In this document: positions 33,694-43,674 of the stretch, piece after piece
How positions within the stretch are numbered: position 1 is the stretch's first letter
Layout of the letters: every line of letters starts with the position of its first letter
Assembly (NCBI GenBank): GCA_039023545.1
Contig: JBCHKQ010000003.1
Coordinates: forward strand, 237,604 to 301,603
Reading direction: 5' to 3'
Length of the DNA: 64,000 bases
Origin: Spirochaetia bacterium 38H-sp
GTDB taxonomy: Bacteria > Spirochaetota > Spirochaetia > Winmispirales > Winmispiraceae
Program-made: the position numbers and the translations under genes
The notes under the pieces: model-generated
Told to the model about the DNA's origin: nothing
What the model saw: only the letters and a program-made list of their open reading frames with translations
Databases searched by the model: none

Positions 33694-34679
33694 TTATTCC
33701 TCTGTATCTATTTTTATCACCCCAAAAGACACTGTATTTACTCCATATAAATATCCGTTTTTTTCTTTCATTTTATAAAAGAAACATCGTTAAGCGTTGC
33801 GACTATTACCGGATTATATGTATCGCTGGTATCTATCATATATAGCTCACTTCTACCAAAACCCAAACCGTATAATGCATACAAGTAATTGCCACTGGAT
33901 TCCAGGGTTACTATAGATTTAACTTGTTTATTTGTAAAAGCAGCTATCTCCTCTGGATTATGAAGATCACTAATATCAAAGATATAAATTTTAGGAGTGT
34001 ATACAGAACCACAGTAAGTTATATTGCCGTTTATGCCCAAATACCTCTCGCCATCTCCTGTTTCCAGTGCACCTATTGGACTTAAATATACAGGATCTGA
34101 GATATCCATAATTATAAAAAGGCCTCCAAAAATAGTAGTCAGGTATAGGTAGTTTCCTTGTTTTGCATTGAAATTATCTCATCAGCCATAGTATATGAGC
34201 TTCTTTAATATACGTTAGAAGGATCCGATATATCCAGCTTATTATTTTTTACCCTCTGATTATATAGGCGTATCTTCCGTTTACTATTATTGTATTTGCA
34301 TCGGATGTATATATGCCGGAAAGTCTCGGAATGGTGATTATGCTTGTATTGAAAATACGCAGAGGCCCTGATGTGTTATTGGCTATATAAGCATATCCTG
34401 CAAACACATCTAATCCAGATCCGGCACCTGCTCCATGATATCCAGTACCTTTTAAAACAGGTTTGTCTGGGTATGTTATATCCACTATATAAAGCTGACC
34501 TTGATTATGACTGATATAAGCATTTTTTCCGTAGAGTTTGATATCTACTTCTCTTACAGAATCTGTTCTTACTATTTCTGTTAGCCTTGGTCCTTGTTCT
34601 TCTGGTGTTGCTTGATTATTATATGCAGAAAATAATAAAATTGTAAAAGCTATGGATGCAAAAAGGAGTGTTTTTTCAT
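33694..34679 (-). pseudogene. Decayed LVIVD-repeat (beta-propeller) secreted protein
   Basis: A gene of about 330 codons is broken by at least four frameshifts. ATG at 34677-34679 follows GGAGG, but the first A run is one base short, so the frame stops after nine codons. In the next frame a signal peptide (LLFASIAFTILLFSA) and propeller repeats (LYIVDITYPDKPVL, GYAYIANNTSGPLRIF) run to 34249. Later segments in other frames read LDISDPSNVY, QGNYLYLTTIFGGLFI, IMDISDPVYLSP, IYIFDISDLHNPEEI and finally GYLYGVNTVSFGVIKI, ending at 33694. The DISDP-type motif marks LVIVD repeats. The residue after the signal peptide is Tyr where a lipoprotein would have Cys. Confidence 0.8.
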
Positions 34680-34801
34680 AGTATCCTCCTTTTGCCCTAT
34701 AATGTATTTTACACAGTATAGCATTGTTTTTTTATTTACCAATCAACATTTTGATTTAAAAATTTTAGTGTTCTGGAGACTGCAAAAGACTTGACTGTAT
34801 T

Positions 34802-34874
34802 GTTGCCACAGGCAGGATTAGCGCAGGCCATTCATGGTTTTATTCTATGCAGGCCTGCGCTAATCCGTTCGGTA
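34802..34874 (-). repeat. CGTTCGG hairpin element, copy 10
   Basis: The small hairpin TGCCACAGGCA (34802-34812) is followed by a perfect 15-bp stem (GGATTAGCGCAGGCC at 34813-34827, complement at 34850-34864) and CGTTCGGTATAAG. It lies just after the stop codon of the acyl-CoA synthetase gene. The local plus strand is T-rich. Confidence 0.87.
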
Positions 34875-34880
34875 TAAGAT

Positions 34881-36788
34881 TTATGAAAAAAGGCTTTCTA
34901 TTTCTTCTTTGTATAGTTCTTGTATGACATGGCGCTTGATTTTGAGAGAGGGGGTGAGTTCTCTTCCCACTTCAAATTGGTGGTTAAGTATCTTAAATCT
35001 GAAGATTCTCTCAAAGGCTTTGAAGCCTTCCCTTGGACTTATTAGACGGTTTATCTCGTCGCTGAGTGTTTCTTGTATTTCTGCGCTTTCCAGAAGTTCT
35101 TCATATTCTATGTAGTTTATGTTTTTTTCTGCGGCTATGCGCTCAAGGTTCTCTCTATCCGGTACGATTAGTGCACCAAGAAATTTGCGGTCCTGTCCTA
35201 CTACGATTGCGTTTTCTATTAGCTCCGATTGTTTGAGTTTTTCTTCTATAGGCCCGGGTTCCACGTTCTCGCCGCCACGTAGCACGATTGTGTCCTTTGC
35301 TCTCCCTACGATTGCAAATTCTCTACCATGGGTAAACCTTACGATATCACCTGTACAGAGCCAGCCGTCTTTGAGAACTTTCTCTGTTTCTTTTGGTCTT
35401 TTGTAATAACCATACATGTTTTGAGGGCTTTTTATCCAGAGTACGCCTTTGTGTCCTGGTCCCATTATGTGTCCATTGTCGTCTACGACCTTATACTCAA
35501 GCTTATCAAATATGGGACCAACTGTGCCTGTCATTGGGCGTTTTTGGTTTCTTACAGCAAGAACCGGGCCTGTTTCTGTAAGTCCATAACCTTCCAATAC
35601 TGGGATTCCTGTTGCCTGGAAGAAGGAGTCAACGTGAGGTGGAAGTGCTCCGCCGCCTGATATGCCGCATCTAAAACGTCCTCCTAGCTTGGACTTGAGC
35701 TTTTTAAAGACAAGAACCTCTCCCAGCCCACGGAATGGTGCAAGAATAAGCAGAGGTACTGCTGCAACTACCTTATCCACTATTCTGTTTCTGGGCAAGA
35801 AATCTGGTAAAAGTCCCCGGAACATGTTTAAGAAATAGGAATACATCTCGCCGACCCATACAAAGAAGCTAAAGAGCATTTTTGTAGCTGTTGGACTTTT
35901 GTTGATATTTCTGTATATCGCGTTTCTGATTCCCTCAAATACTCGCGGTACTGCAGCCATCCACTGAGGTTGTATCTTTGCCATATCCGCCAATAATATT
36001 TTGCCTATTGGCTTGGAGTAGGCAATTGTTGCGCCTCTTTCTATGACTATGTAATCTACAGCTCTTTCAAAAGAATGCCATACAGGTAATATTGAAAGGA
36101 ATATTTCTCCTGGTTCAAGAAATAGATAATCCTTTATCATGTCTATCTGGAATATAAAGCTCTTGTGCGGGAGCATAACGCCCTTGGGCTCTCCTGTTGT
36201 TCCTGATGTGTATATTATTGTTGCAAGATCATCTCCTGTTGTTTTATCTATTTCTCTGTCAACGATATCAGCATCTTTTTCAAGCTCTTTTGCTCCTTTT
36301 TCCAATAGCTCAGAGAAGGTTATAAGCTCTATATCATCGGGCAGGTTTTTACAATCTGTTTTTTTGCCTTCTATAAGAATTATTTTTTCTATGTTTTTGG
36401 GCTTTTTTGTTTCTATTATTTTGTCAACAAGATTTGGTGTTTCTATGATTACAATTTTTGCTTCACAGTGTTCTAGTATGTATACGATTTCCTCTGGGGT
36501 AGAATCGCTTCCACGTGGAATATCAGTTGCTCCCAAAGATAGAATGGCCATGTCCAGAGTTATCCACTCCCACCTGTTATCACTTATAAAGCCTATCTTG
36601 TCTTCTTTTTTTACGCCTTCTGCCATAAGTCCTGCAGATAGCTTTTTTACCTTTTCCCACCATTCCGAATAGCTCATGGGGATAAATGTCCCTTCCGTAT
36701 TTTTTGACATTATTGCGGTATTATAGGGAAATTTCTCTACAGTTTGCCGTATTCTCGCGGGAAGAGAATCAAACTTCTGCTCCAACAT
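34881..36788 (-). CDS. Long-chain acyl-CoA synthetase (AMP-forming)
   Basis: The protein has 635 residues from ATG at 36786-36788, with GGAGGC upstream; a start at 36854 would add 22 residues and lacks support. It belongs to the adenylate-forming superfamily. The P-loop motif is YTSGTTGEPKGVMLPH. Downstream come GYGLTETGPVLA (substrate site), the adenylation motif WLCTGDIVRF and the hinge REFAIVGRAKDTIVLRGGENVEP. It activates fatty acids to acyl-CoA via acyl-AMP. A hydrophobic stretch near 340-390 is typical of FACL proteins that associate with the membrane. It lies 123 nt downstream of fabZ and opposite the acc operon. Confidence 0.92.
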   Translation of the reverse strand: MLEQKFDSLPARIRQTVEKFPYNTAIMSKNTEGTFIPMSYSEWWEKVKKLSAGLMAEGVKKEDKIGFISDNRWEWITLDMAILSLGATDIPRGSDSTPEEIVYILEHCEAKIVIIETPNLVDKIIETKKPKNIEKIILIEGKKTDCKNLPDDIELITFSELLEKGAKELEKDADIVDREIDKTTGDDLATIIYTSGTTGEPKGVMLPHKSFIFQIDMIKDYLFLEPGEIFLSILPVWHSFERAVDYIVIERGATIAYSKPIGKILLADMAKIQPQWMAAVPRVFEGIRNAIYRNINKSPTATKMLFSFFVWVGEMYSYFLNMFRGLLPDFLPRNRIVDKVVAAVPLLILAPFRGLGEVLVFKKLKSKLGGRFRCGISGGGALPPHVDSFFQATGIPVLEGYGLTETGPVLAVRNQKRPMTGTVGPIFDKLEYKVVDDNGHIMGPGHKGVLWIKSPQNMYGYYKRPKETEKVLKDGWLCTGDIVRFTHGREFAIVGRAKDTIVLRGGENVEPGPIEEKLKQSELIENAIVVGQDRKFLGALIVPDRENLERIAAEKNINYIEYEELLESAEIQETLSDEINRLISPREGFKAFERIFRFKILNHQFEVGRELTPSLKIKRHVIQELYKEEIESLFS

Positions 36789-36851
36789 GTATATTGCCTC
36801 CGTTACGTCCTTTGTATTTACAATATCAGATAGAATGCCTTTGCCACAAAA

Positions 36852-36876
36852 CAAAAAAAAGAGGGCGTTTGCCCTC
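36852..36876 (-). terminator. fabZ terminator
   Basis: On the minus strand GAGGGC-aaac-GCCCTC (36876-36861) is followed by a run of eight T. It is a plain intrinsic terminator for fabZ, without the CCGAACG word. Confidence 0.8.
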
Positions 36877-36911
36877 CCTGATTACATTGTAATATGATTT
36901 TTTTTGTCTGT

Positions 36912-37343
36912 CTACTTTTCTATGGGGGCATCACCCACGAGACAGAGCCATTCGGCTTCTGCTGCAAGCTCATCTCCTACATAGGCTTTTCCTGCTTGCT
37001 TTATCATTCTTGCCGATATTCTTATGTTGTCTATGACAAGCTTTACCTTGTCATTGGGTCTTACCTGCCTTCTAAATTTTGCCTTGTCAACTGTTGCAAG
37101 AAAAAACAGAGCATCGTCTCCTAGTTTGCCAAGAGCACGAACTCCGGCTCCTCCTGCCTGCGCCATGGTTTCAACAAGAATGACTCCAGGTACTACAGGA
37201 TACTCAGGGAAATGGCCTTTAAAGAAATATTCATCTTCTTTATAGGTTCTGTATGCTACAATCCGCTCGTCCGATATAGTCTCAAGCTCATCTACGTATA
37301 AAAAAGGTTCTCTATGAGGTAAAAGAGATTTTATGTCTGTCAT
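36912..37343 (-). CDS. fabZ: (3R)-hydroxyacyl-[acyl-carrier-protein] dehydratase FabZ
   Basis: The 143-residue protein has the hotdog fold dehydratase signature KGHFPEYPVVPGVILVETM, with catalytic His44 and Glu58. The start LLPHREPFLYVDEL is typical of FabZ. It removes water from 3-hydroxyacyl-ACP in fatty acid synthesis. It is divergent from the accBCDA operon across 143 bp, so initiation and elongation genes lie side by side. The length is normal. Confidence 0.95.
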   Translation of the reverse strand: MTDIKSLLPHREPFLYVDELETISDERIVAYRTYKEDEYFFKGHFPEYPVVPGVILVETMAQAGGAGVRALGKLGDDALFFLATVDKAKFRRQVRPNDKVKLVIDNIRISARMIKQAGKAYVGDELAAEAEWLCLVGDAPIEK

Positions 37344-37486
37344 TTTTGTCTCCTTTGCATATTTTATTCCAGTATATCTGATCTGTGCTGTTAAGACAAG
37401 TATAATTCGGCCATTGACCGATAAAATGATTGACTAAGTGTTATCATCGTGGTAGCGTGTTTTTAGTAATGGAAATGGAGGAAAAC

Positions 37487-37957
37487 ATGAAGCTGGATGA
37501 TATTTTTACGATTATGGACAAATTTTCTGCAAGTAATCTGGATGTTATTAAGATAAAAGACGGTGATTTTTCTATTGAACTCAAAAAACACCCTCAAGGT
37601 GGAGTTGTTCTGCCTGCGCAGTCTACTGCTCCTGCAGTCTATGCTCAGACAGTTTTGCCTGCTGATCAGCAGCAAGTATCTCAGCCTGTATCGGAAAATC
37701 CTACAGTTTCCGCTGGTGCGGAGATAGTTACTTCTCCAATAGTAGGTACATTTTACAGAGCTCCTTCCCCCGATGCTCTTCCTTTTGTAGAAGAGGGGCA
37801 GAAAGTCAAAAAAGGCGATACCCTTTGCATAATAGAAGCGATGAAGATAATGAACGAGCTTGAGGCAGAATATGACATGGAGATTGTGAGGGTTCTCGTA
37901 GAGAACGGTACGATGGTAGAATATGGCACACCGCTTTTTGAGGTAAAGAAGATATGA
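37487..37957 (+). CDS. accB: Biotin carboxyl carrier protein of acetyl-CoA carboxylase
   Basis: The protein has 156 residues from ATG at 37487, preceded by GGAGG; an earlier in-frame start at 37430 would add an unlikely leader. An N-terminal region ([21 protein letters not shown]) is followed by a Pro/Ala/Gln-rich linker (about 40-78) and the biotinyl domain. The biotinylated residue is Lys120 in [12 protein letters not shown]. It carries the carboxyl group between AccC and the AccAD carboxyltransferase. Its stop overlaps the accC start (ATGA), the start of a tightly coupled operon. Confidence 0.94.
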   Translation: MKLDDIFTIMDKFSASNLDVIKIKDGDFSIELKKHPQGGVVLPAQSTAPAVYAQTVLPADQQQVSQPVSENPTVSAGAEIVTSPIVGTFYRAPSPDALPFVEEGQKVKKGDTLCIIEAMKIMNELEAEYDMEIVRVLVENGTMVEYGTPLFEVKKI

Positions 37958-39276
37958 TAAAATCTCTTCTTATTGCAAACCGTGGAGAGATTACTGTCAG
38001 GGTTATCAGGACATGCAAGGAGATGGGAATACGTGCTGTTGCCGTATACTCGGAGGCTGACAGAAACTCTCTTGGTGTAAGAATGGCTGATGAGGCTGTC
38101 TGCATAGGTCCTCCTGCATCTAGAGACAGTTATCTCAATCAAAACAATCTTATATCGGCTGCTGTACTTACAGGTTGTGATGCAATACATCCAGGTGTCG
38201 GTTTCCTTGCCGAGAGAGCAGATTTTGCAGAGCGGGTGATAAATGAAGGACTTATTTTTGTAGGTCCATCTCCTGAGGTCATAAGGCTGCTGGGAGATAA
38301 GGTGCAGGCAAAAGATACCGCAAAAAAATATGGTGTACCTGTTATACCTGGAAGTGACGGTGCTGTATCCGATGTAGAAGAGGCAAAAAAGATAGTAAAA
38401 GACATAGGACTTCCTGTTATAGTTAAGGCTGCCTCCGGAGGGGGTGGAAAGGGAATGAGAATAGTCTGGAAAGAGGAGGATATAGAATCTACTCTCAGAA
38501 TAGCATCCCAGGAAGCAGAAAGCGCATTCTCTGATGGAACACTCTATATAGAAAAATATATTCAGAATCCCAGGCATGTTGAGATACAACTTCTTGCTGA
38601 TTCCCATGGCAATGTTGTACATCTGGGTGAGAGAGATTGCTCTGTGCAGCGCAACCATCAGAAGCTGATAGAAGAAAGCCCCTCTCCTGTTGTTTCTGAC
38701 GAAATGAGAAAGAGGATGGGGGAATCTGCCGTAAGACTTTTTAAAGAAATAGGATATGTCGGAGCAGGAACAGTTGAGTTTCTTGTGGAGGGAGATAATT
38801 TTTATTTTATGGAAGTAAATGCTCGTGTCCAGGTAGAACATCCCGTAACGGAGATGATAACTGGAATTGATATAATAAGAGAGCAAATTCTTGCAGCGGG
38901 AGGAGCTAAACTTAGCGTCACCCAGGATGACATAGACCTCAAAGGCTATGCTATGGAATGCAGAATTAATGCAAAATCGCCCGGAAAAGTAAAATCATAT
39001 TATGCACCTTCCGGCTTTAATACACGTGTGGACAGCTTCCTATTTAATAATGCAGAAGTCTCTCCCTTCTATGATTCTTTGGTTGCCAAGATAATTGTTA
39101 AAGCTGACACCAGAGAAGAAGGAATAGCCAGAATGTTAAGAGCATTGGATGAGCTTGAAATAGACGGAGTTGCGGTCAATACGGAAGAACAGAAAAAGAT
39201 AATAGCGCATCCTCTCTTTAGAAACGGAGATTTTGGCACTGACTTTATCAACAGGATAGAAGGAGGCGATAGGTGA
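37954..39276 (+). CDS. accC: Biotin carboxylase subunit of acetyl-CoA carboxylase
   Basis: The 440-residue protein is an ATP-grasp biotin carboxylase. It shows [20 protein letters not shown] at the N-terminus and the glycine loop [14 protein letters not shown]. The active-site region [19 protein letters not shown] and the C-terminal ATP/biotin site ([17 protein letters not shown]) are also present. It carboxylates biotin on AccB using ATP and bicarbonate. It overlaps accB and accD by 4 nt each. The length is normal. Codon choice moves from T-ending to A-ending within this gene. Confidence 0.96.
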   Translation: MIKSLLIANRGEITVRVIRTCKEMGIRAVAVYSEADRNSLGVRMADEAVCIGPPASRDSYLNQNNLISAAVLTGCDAIHPGVGFLAERADFAERVINEGLIFVGPSPEVIRLLGDKVQAKDTAKKYGVPVIPGSDGAVSDVEEAKKIVKDIGLPVIVKAASGGGGKGMRIVWKEEDIESTLRIASQEAESAFSDGTLYIEKYIQNPRHVEIQLLADSHGNVVHLGERDCSVQRNHQKLIEESPSPVVSDEMRKRMGESAVRLFKEIGYVGAGTVEFLVEGDNFYFMEVNARVQVEHPVTEMITGIDIIREQILAAGGAKLSVTQDDIDLKGYAMECRINAKSPGKVKSYYAPSGFNTRVDSFLFNNAEVSPFYDSLVAKIIVKADTREEGIARMLRALDELEIDGVAVNTEEQKKIIAHPLFRNGDFGTDFINRIEGGDR

Positions 39277-40160
39277 GCCTTTCTGATACATTAAAAAAAC
39301 TCTTAGGAGGAGTTAACTCTGCTTATAGACCGGAGCTCAAGACTGACCTGGGGATAAGCGCAAGACGCTTTGTAGAAAAAAAACACCAGTGTCCAGTATG
39401 CCAGACCCATCTGGAATCCTGGCAGCTTACGGAAACCCGATATGTATGTCCCACCTGTGACCATCACTTTAGACTCAATGCATGGGAGAGGATACACTTC
39501 CTTGCAGATGAAGGCAGCTTTAAAGAAACCGATTCTGATATAAGAAGCAAGGACCCTCTTGGGTTTCCGGGCTATGCGGATAAAATAAAATCAGCAATGG
39601 AAAAAACCGGTCTTAACGAAGCTGTTGTAAACGGAATCGCAAAAATAGAAGGCAGAGATCTTGTCATGTCTGTAATGAGCTTCTCCTTTATAGGAGGAAG
39701 CATGGGCTCCGTGGTAGGAGAAAAAGTAACACGTGCAATGTTGAGAGGAATAGAACAAAGATTGCCTGTATTGGTGGTAACAGCATCTGGAGGAGCAAGA
39801 ATGCACGAGGGGATATTTTCCCTCATGCAGATGGCAAAAACCTCCCATGCTGCAGCCCTTATGGAAAAAGAAGGCATACCTCTTTTTATACTTCTAACAG
39901 ATCCCACTACAGGCGGAGTTACAGCCTCTTTTGCAATGCTTGGTGATGTGATACTTGCAGAACCCAACGCTCTTATAGGCTTTGCAGGTCCTAGAGTAAT
40001 AGAAGGCACAATCAAGCAGAAACTCCCGGAGGGATTCCAGAGAGCCGCATTTCAGCAGGAAAAAGGGTTTGTGGACGCTGTGGTGCATAGGAGCAAACTG
40101 AGATCAACACTGGCTTTTCTCATAGACACCCACAGCATATCTCAGAAAGGATGGTTGTAA
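39273..40160 (+). CDS. accD: Acetyl-CoA carboxylase carboxyltransferase subunit beta
   Basis: The 295-residue protein starts with GTG inside the accC stop overlap. It has a four-cysteine zinc ribbon (Cys40, 43, 59, 62 in CPVC and CPTC) followed by the crotonase-like carboxyltransferase domain (SGGARMHEGIFSLMQMAKT, DPTTGGVTASFAMLGD, GFAGPRVIEGTIKQ). With AccA it moves the carboxyl group from biotin to acetyl-CoA. The accA gene starts one base after its stop. Confidence 0.96.
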   Translation: MSLSDTLKKLLGGVNSAYRPELKTDLGISARRFVEKKHQCPVCQTHLESWQLTETRYVCPTCDHHFRLNAWERIHFLADEGSFKETDSDIRSKDPLGFPGYADKIKSAMEKTGLNEAVVNGIAKIEGRDLVMSVMSFSFIGGSMGSVVGEKVTRAMLRGIEQRLPVLVVTASGGARMHEGIFSLMQMAKTSHAAALMEKEGIPLFILLTDPTTGGVTASFAMLGDVILAEPNALIGFAGPRVIEGTIKQKLPEGFQRAAFQQEKGFVDAVVHRSKLRSTLAFLIDTHSISQKGWL

Positions 40161-40161
40161 T

Positions 40162-41136
40162 ATGTCGGACATAAAAAAGATAAAAGAGCAAATTAACAAC
40201 ATAAAAACAGAGCTCTCTCAGACAAAACCCGAGCTTGCAGAAGAATTAGAAGCAATACTCAAAAAGCTGGAAACCCCACAGGAAGCAAAAACAGAAGAAG
40301 AAAAAATATGGAAAAGCGTAGAACTTGCAAGACACATACAACGTCCTACAACACTTGACTATATAAGCCGCATAACAGAAAACTTTATGGAACTCCACGG
40401 CGACAGATGCTTTGGAGATGACCCCGCACTCATAGGCGGCATTGCAATATTTGAAGGCAGCCCTGTAACCATAATAGGCCACCAAAAAGGCCAGAACATG
40501 AAAGAAAACATAAAAAGAAACTATGGAATGGCTCATCCGGAAGGTTATAGAAAAGCCCTCAGACTTGCAAAACAAGCAGAAAAGTTTAACAGGCCCATTT
40601 TTACCTTTATAGACACATCAGGCGCCTATCCTGGAATAACAGCAGAAGAAAGAGGCATTGGCGAAGCCATAGCGAGAAACCTCAAAGAACTAAGCATATT
40701 AAAAGTTCCTGTAATATGCATAATCATAGGAGAAGGCGGATCCGGCGGAGCGCTGGGTATAGGCGTAGGAGACCGTGTATACATGCTTAGAAACTCAATC
40801 TATTCTGTAATATCCCCGGAAGGCTGTGCCTCTATCCTTCTCAGAGACGCATCCCGCGCAAAAGAAGCCGCAAAACTCATGAAGCTCACAGCACCATATC
40901 TGCTTGAGTTTGGCATTATCGATGGCATAATAGAAGAACCAGAAGGAGGCGCACATACGGACATAGATGCAACAGCCAGCAACATCAAAGAAACACTCTC
41001 ATCTGCACTCCAGCAACTCAAAGCAAAAAAACCCGCACAACTGATAAAAGAACGTACACAAAAACTATTTTCTCTTGGAGTATATGACGCACTGGAAAAA
41101 ACACCGGCCATCAAAAAAATAAGCATAGACCTATAA
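40162..41136 (+). CDS. accA: Acetyl-CoA carboxylase carboxyltransferase subunit alpha
   Basis: The 324-residue protein has the AccA helical N-terminus (ELEAILKKLE, WKSVELARHIQRPTTLDYI) and the core motifs HGDRCFGDDPALIGGIA, GHQKGQNMKENIKRNYGM and FIDTSGAYPGITAEERG. EGGSGGALGIGVGDRVYML is also present. It completes the malonyl-CoA-forming complex. It is the last gene of accBCDA and ends 10 nt before a CCGAACG terminator. The coding strand is strongly A/C-rich. Confidence 0.97.
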   Translation: MSDIKKIKEQINNIKTELSQTKPELAEELEAILKKLETPQEAKTEEEKIWKSVELARHIQRPTTLDYISRITENFMELHGDRCFGDDPALIGGIAIFEGSPVTIIGHQKGQNMKENIKRNYGMAHPEGYRKALRLAKQAEKFNRPIFTFIDTSGAYPGITAEERGIGEAIARNLKELSILKVPVICIIIGEGGSGGALGIGVGDRVYMLRNSIYSVISPEGCASILLRDASRAKEAAKLMKLTAPYLLEFGIIDGIIEEPEGGAHTDIDATASNIKETLSSALQQLKAKKPAQLIKERTQKLFSLGVYDALEKTPAIKKISIDL

Positions 41137-41146
41137 AAACAAAACT

Positions 41147-41188
41147 ATACCGAACGGGCTGCCCACAACAGTGGGCAGCCCTTTTTTA
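41147..41188 (+). terminator. CCGAACG-type hairpin terminator, copy 11
   Basis: ATACCGAACG (41147-41156) runs into a perfect 11-bp stem (GGGCTGCCCAC-aaca-GTGGGCAGCCC, 41156-41181) and a T run. It is a short-class copy between convergent accA and ccdA. The local plus strand is A-rich on both sides. Confidence 0.9.
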
Positions 41189-41216
41189 TCGGATAACAAA
41201 AACATTCTTAATGAAT

Positions 41217-42182
41217 TTATAAAGAGACACCACCGGACAAAACAAATAAAATAGAAGAAACAAAATCCCACACACCTATTACGGCAAGAATAAAACCAAT
41301 AAAAAACACAAACGCAAAACCGCTTATAACATAAAAAGAAAAATCATAAGCATTCTTTGCTGCCTTTTTAATCCTTTTTACAGCCGATACTGCAAACAAA
41401 ACAGCCGGTACAAAAAGAAAAAAAACAGAAGAAACAACAGAAACAAGCACAGGACTTCTGTTATAAGCATCATAGTAGAAAGAAAAAATATATCCCGACC
41501 ATCTTGTAAAAAGAGCATTAAGAGCAAAAGTTTTGCCAAAAGCAATTATCAAACCCACAGCAATAAGAAAAATGCCGGATACAACCTTGACATACTTAGC
41601 ATGTCGCTTAAAAAAAACGAGAATACCCTTTGCACTTGAGAAGAAAACAGCGACAAGAATAAAAGGAAGACCAAGTCCCAAAGCATACAGCATAAGAGCA
41701 GAAAAACCCATAACAAGACTGCCAGACTGCCCTGCAAGAGCAAGAATCCCTGTAAGAATAGGCCCTACACATGGACTCCATCCCGCACCAAAGGCAAGCC
41801 CCAGGATAAAAGCCCCTGCTGCACTTGCCGGTTTACCTGATACAGAGAACCTCTTTTCCAGATTGAGAGCAGGAAAAATATCAAAAATAGTATGTAAACC
41901 AAAAAGAATAATAAGAGAACCGGCAATCCAATTAATCCATACACCAGAAGCAAGAAAAAACAATACAGAAGAAAGCAGCCCAAGAACAGCAAACACAATA
42001 GAAAAACCAAGTATAAACCATACAGACGATAAGACCACCTTTTTCTTTTCGTCCCCTACAGCATTAACAGATACTCCTGATAGAAGAGAAAGATACACCG
42101 GAACCATAGGCAAAATGCATGGCGATAAAAAAGATAAAATCCCACCTATAAAAGAAAAAGGAAGAATACTCGCGTTGCTCAT
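41217..42182 (-). CDS. ccdA: CcdA-like cytochrome c biogenesis/thiol transport membrane protein
   Basis: The 321-residue protein is a DsbD-beta/CcdA-type membrane protein. The first helix contains the redox cysteine in SFLSPCILPMVPVYLSLLSG. The partner cysteine is in FGAGWSPCVGPILTGILALAG, the family signature. Six core membrane segments are visible, plus about two extra C-terminal segments (after residue 235) that lengthen it beyond the usual 240 residues. It passes electrons from cytoplasmic thioredoxin to the outside. It is 1 nt downstream of the TlpA-like lipoprotein gene, its likely partner. Confidence 0.9.
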   Translation of the reverse strand: MSNASILPFSFIGGILSFLSPCILPMVPVYLSLLSGVSVNAVGDEKKKVVLSSVWFILGFSIVFAVLGLLSSVLFFLASGVWINWIAGSLIILFGLHTIFDIFPALNLEKRFSVSGKPASAAGAFILGLAFGAGWSPCVGPILTGILALAGQSGSLVMGFSALMLYALGLGLPFILVAVFFSSAKGILVFFKRHAKYVKVVSGIFLIAVGLIIAFGKTFALNALFTRWSGYIFSFYYDAYNRSPVLVSVVSSVFFLFVPAVLFAVSAVKRIKKAAKNAYDFSFYVISGFAFVFFIGFILAVIGVWDFVSSILFVLSGGVSL

Positions 42183-42183
42183 A

Positions 42184-42801
42184 CTATTCTTCCAGAGCCT
42201 TCTTTATAATCTTATATATGGGATCTGAATCCCAGTTGTGAGCTCCTACCAATCTTCCTCTGACCATACCCTTTTTATCAATAAAATATGTTGTTGGAAT
42301 ACCACTCACTCCATAGATACCGGATACAGTCCCGGATGTATCAAGCAAAACAGGAAAAGTATAATTATTTTCTTCTATAAAAGCCTTTACTGTATCTTTA
42401 TCCTCCTGCACATTAATAGCAAGGAAGACAACATCATGACCTTTTATCTTTTGCACCATTGTTTCTATCCAAGGCATCTCCATTCTGCACGGAGGACACC
42501 AAGTTGCCCAGAAATTTAAAAAAACCACTTTTCCCTCATAATCCGAAAGAGAAACATCCTTGCCATCCAATGCTTTTACAATAAAATCTGGAGCCTTTAC
42601 AGGTTTATCAGGAGTTGCAAAACCAGCATTTTTCAGATAGTCCTCAAGGGAGGTATCTTTTGATACCTTAGTTATGTTTAGAACATCCTGTATTTCCTCT
42701 GCGACCTTGGACTTGTTATCTTGAGAATCGGTATTTTTATCCTCTGACGAACAGGAAAAGATAAGGAATACTGCAAATATAATAAAAAAAAGTTTTTTCA
42801 T
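42184..42801 (-). CDS. TlpA/ResA-like thioredoxin-fold lipoprotein
   Basis: The 205-residue protein has a lipoprotein signal (FLIFSC, Cys17), a charged linker and a thioredoxin domain with FWATWCPPCRMEMPW (active-site Cys102 and Cys105). The cis-proline loop GVSGIPTTYFIDKKG is present. It should act outside the inner membrane as a thiol reductant. ccdA follows after 1 nt and would supply electrons. No cytochrome c genes are visible here, so the pair may maintain other extracytoplasmic thiols. Confidence 0.92.
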   Translation of the reverse strand: MKKLFFIIFAVFLIFSCSSEDKNTDSQDNKSKVAEEIQDVLNITKVSKDTSLEDYLKNAGFATPDKPVKAPDFIVKALDGKDVSLSDYEGKVVFLNFWATWCPPCRMEMPWIETMVQKIKGHDVVFLAINVQEDKDTVKAFIEENNYTFPVLLDTSGTVSGIYGVSGIPTTYFIDKKGMVRGRLVGAHNWDSDPIYKIIKKALEE

Positions 42802-42893
42802 ATTGCCTCCGCAAGAGAATATAAAACATATAATATTATAAAAATATTATATTTATAACAAAAAAAATCAAGTAATATCTAAAAATATATAAG

Positions 42894-43592
42894 TCAAACA
42901 TAATTACGTAAAAGCAGCGCAATTGCTATCACAAACAAATTATAAAGAAAGTGAGCTATGGAGATAATGTGTATGTTTTTATATTTGAGATACTGCCTTC
43001 CTAGGAAAGCTCCTATGCTGGCAGTTACTACAAAACTCACAAACCCTCCCTCATAAAGATGGCCCAGACCAAATAATGTAGAAGAAACAAATATAGCACT
43101 TGTGTTATCCGCTCCCATTGACCTGAGTCTGGATATCATATATGACCTAAAAAGGAGTTCCTCCCAGTACGCTCCTATAAGTAGAATGGGAATAAGAACA
43201 TAAAATGCCTCTTTATTGGAAAAATCCACAATTTCACTTATTCCTGTAATATTTCCGGGATTTTTAGTATTTTCTAATACGAGAGAAAAAAATATCCCAC
43301 AAACTAATAATATTGCAAGGATACCGCCAAAAGTAGCAAATATTTTAATAACTGGGGCTTTCACAGGTGCAAATAACTGGAAAGGTCTTACTCCCCACCT
43401 TATCATGACTATTCTCAGAAAAAGAATAAGAGCTGCAGAAGGAATCGCTTTTATAAGCAAATTTAATAGAGTAATATAAGAAAATTGTAGTTTATTGGTA
43501 AAATATAGTTGCGAAATATATGCATCAAGAAGTATGATTAAAGTAACCGTAATGAATTCTGCAAAAAGAAGATATATGTTTTTATTTTGCAT
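42894..43592 (-). CDS. CPBP family intramembrane metalloprotease
   Basis: The 232-residue membrane protein has about seven hydrophobic segments and the CPBP (Abi/CAAX) motifs: EELLFR (Glu144, Glu145, Arg149), a histidine in LFGLGHLYEGG, and SIAHFLYN in the last helix. These residues form the catalytic site of Rce1-like proteases. The bacterial substrates are mostly unknown. It lies alone on the minus strand, divergent from the PilZ gene and 92 nt before the tlpA gene start. Confidence 0.88.
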   Translation of the reverse strand: MQNKNIYLLFAEFITVTLIILLDAYISQLYFTNKLQFSYITLLNLLIKAIPSAALILFLRIVMIRWGVRPFQLFAPVKAPVIKIFATFGGILAILLVCGIFFSLVLENTKNPGNITGISEIVDFSNKEAFYVLIPILLIGAYWEELLFRSYMISRLRSMGADNTSAIFVSSTLFGLGHLYEGGFVSFVVTASIGAFLGRQYLKYKNIHIISIAHFLYNLFVIAIALLLRNYV

Positions 43593-43674
43593 GTATCTTT
43601 GTTAGCAGATAAAAAAAGATGTTTCAATAAAGTGTTATGATTTTTATGGTAGAAACAGAGTGGTGGAGTAAAGA

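Noticed and set aside
37753..38886. Open frame of 377 codons opposite accC
   Set aside because: accB and accC are unmistakable on the plus strand. The antisense frame is Tyr/Ser/Cys-rich with no domain, as expected of a shadow frame.
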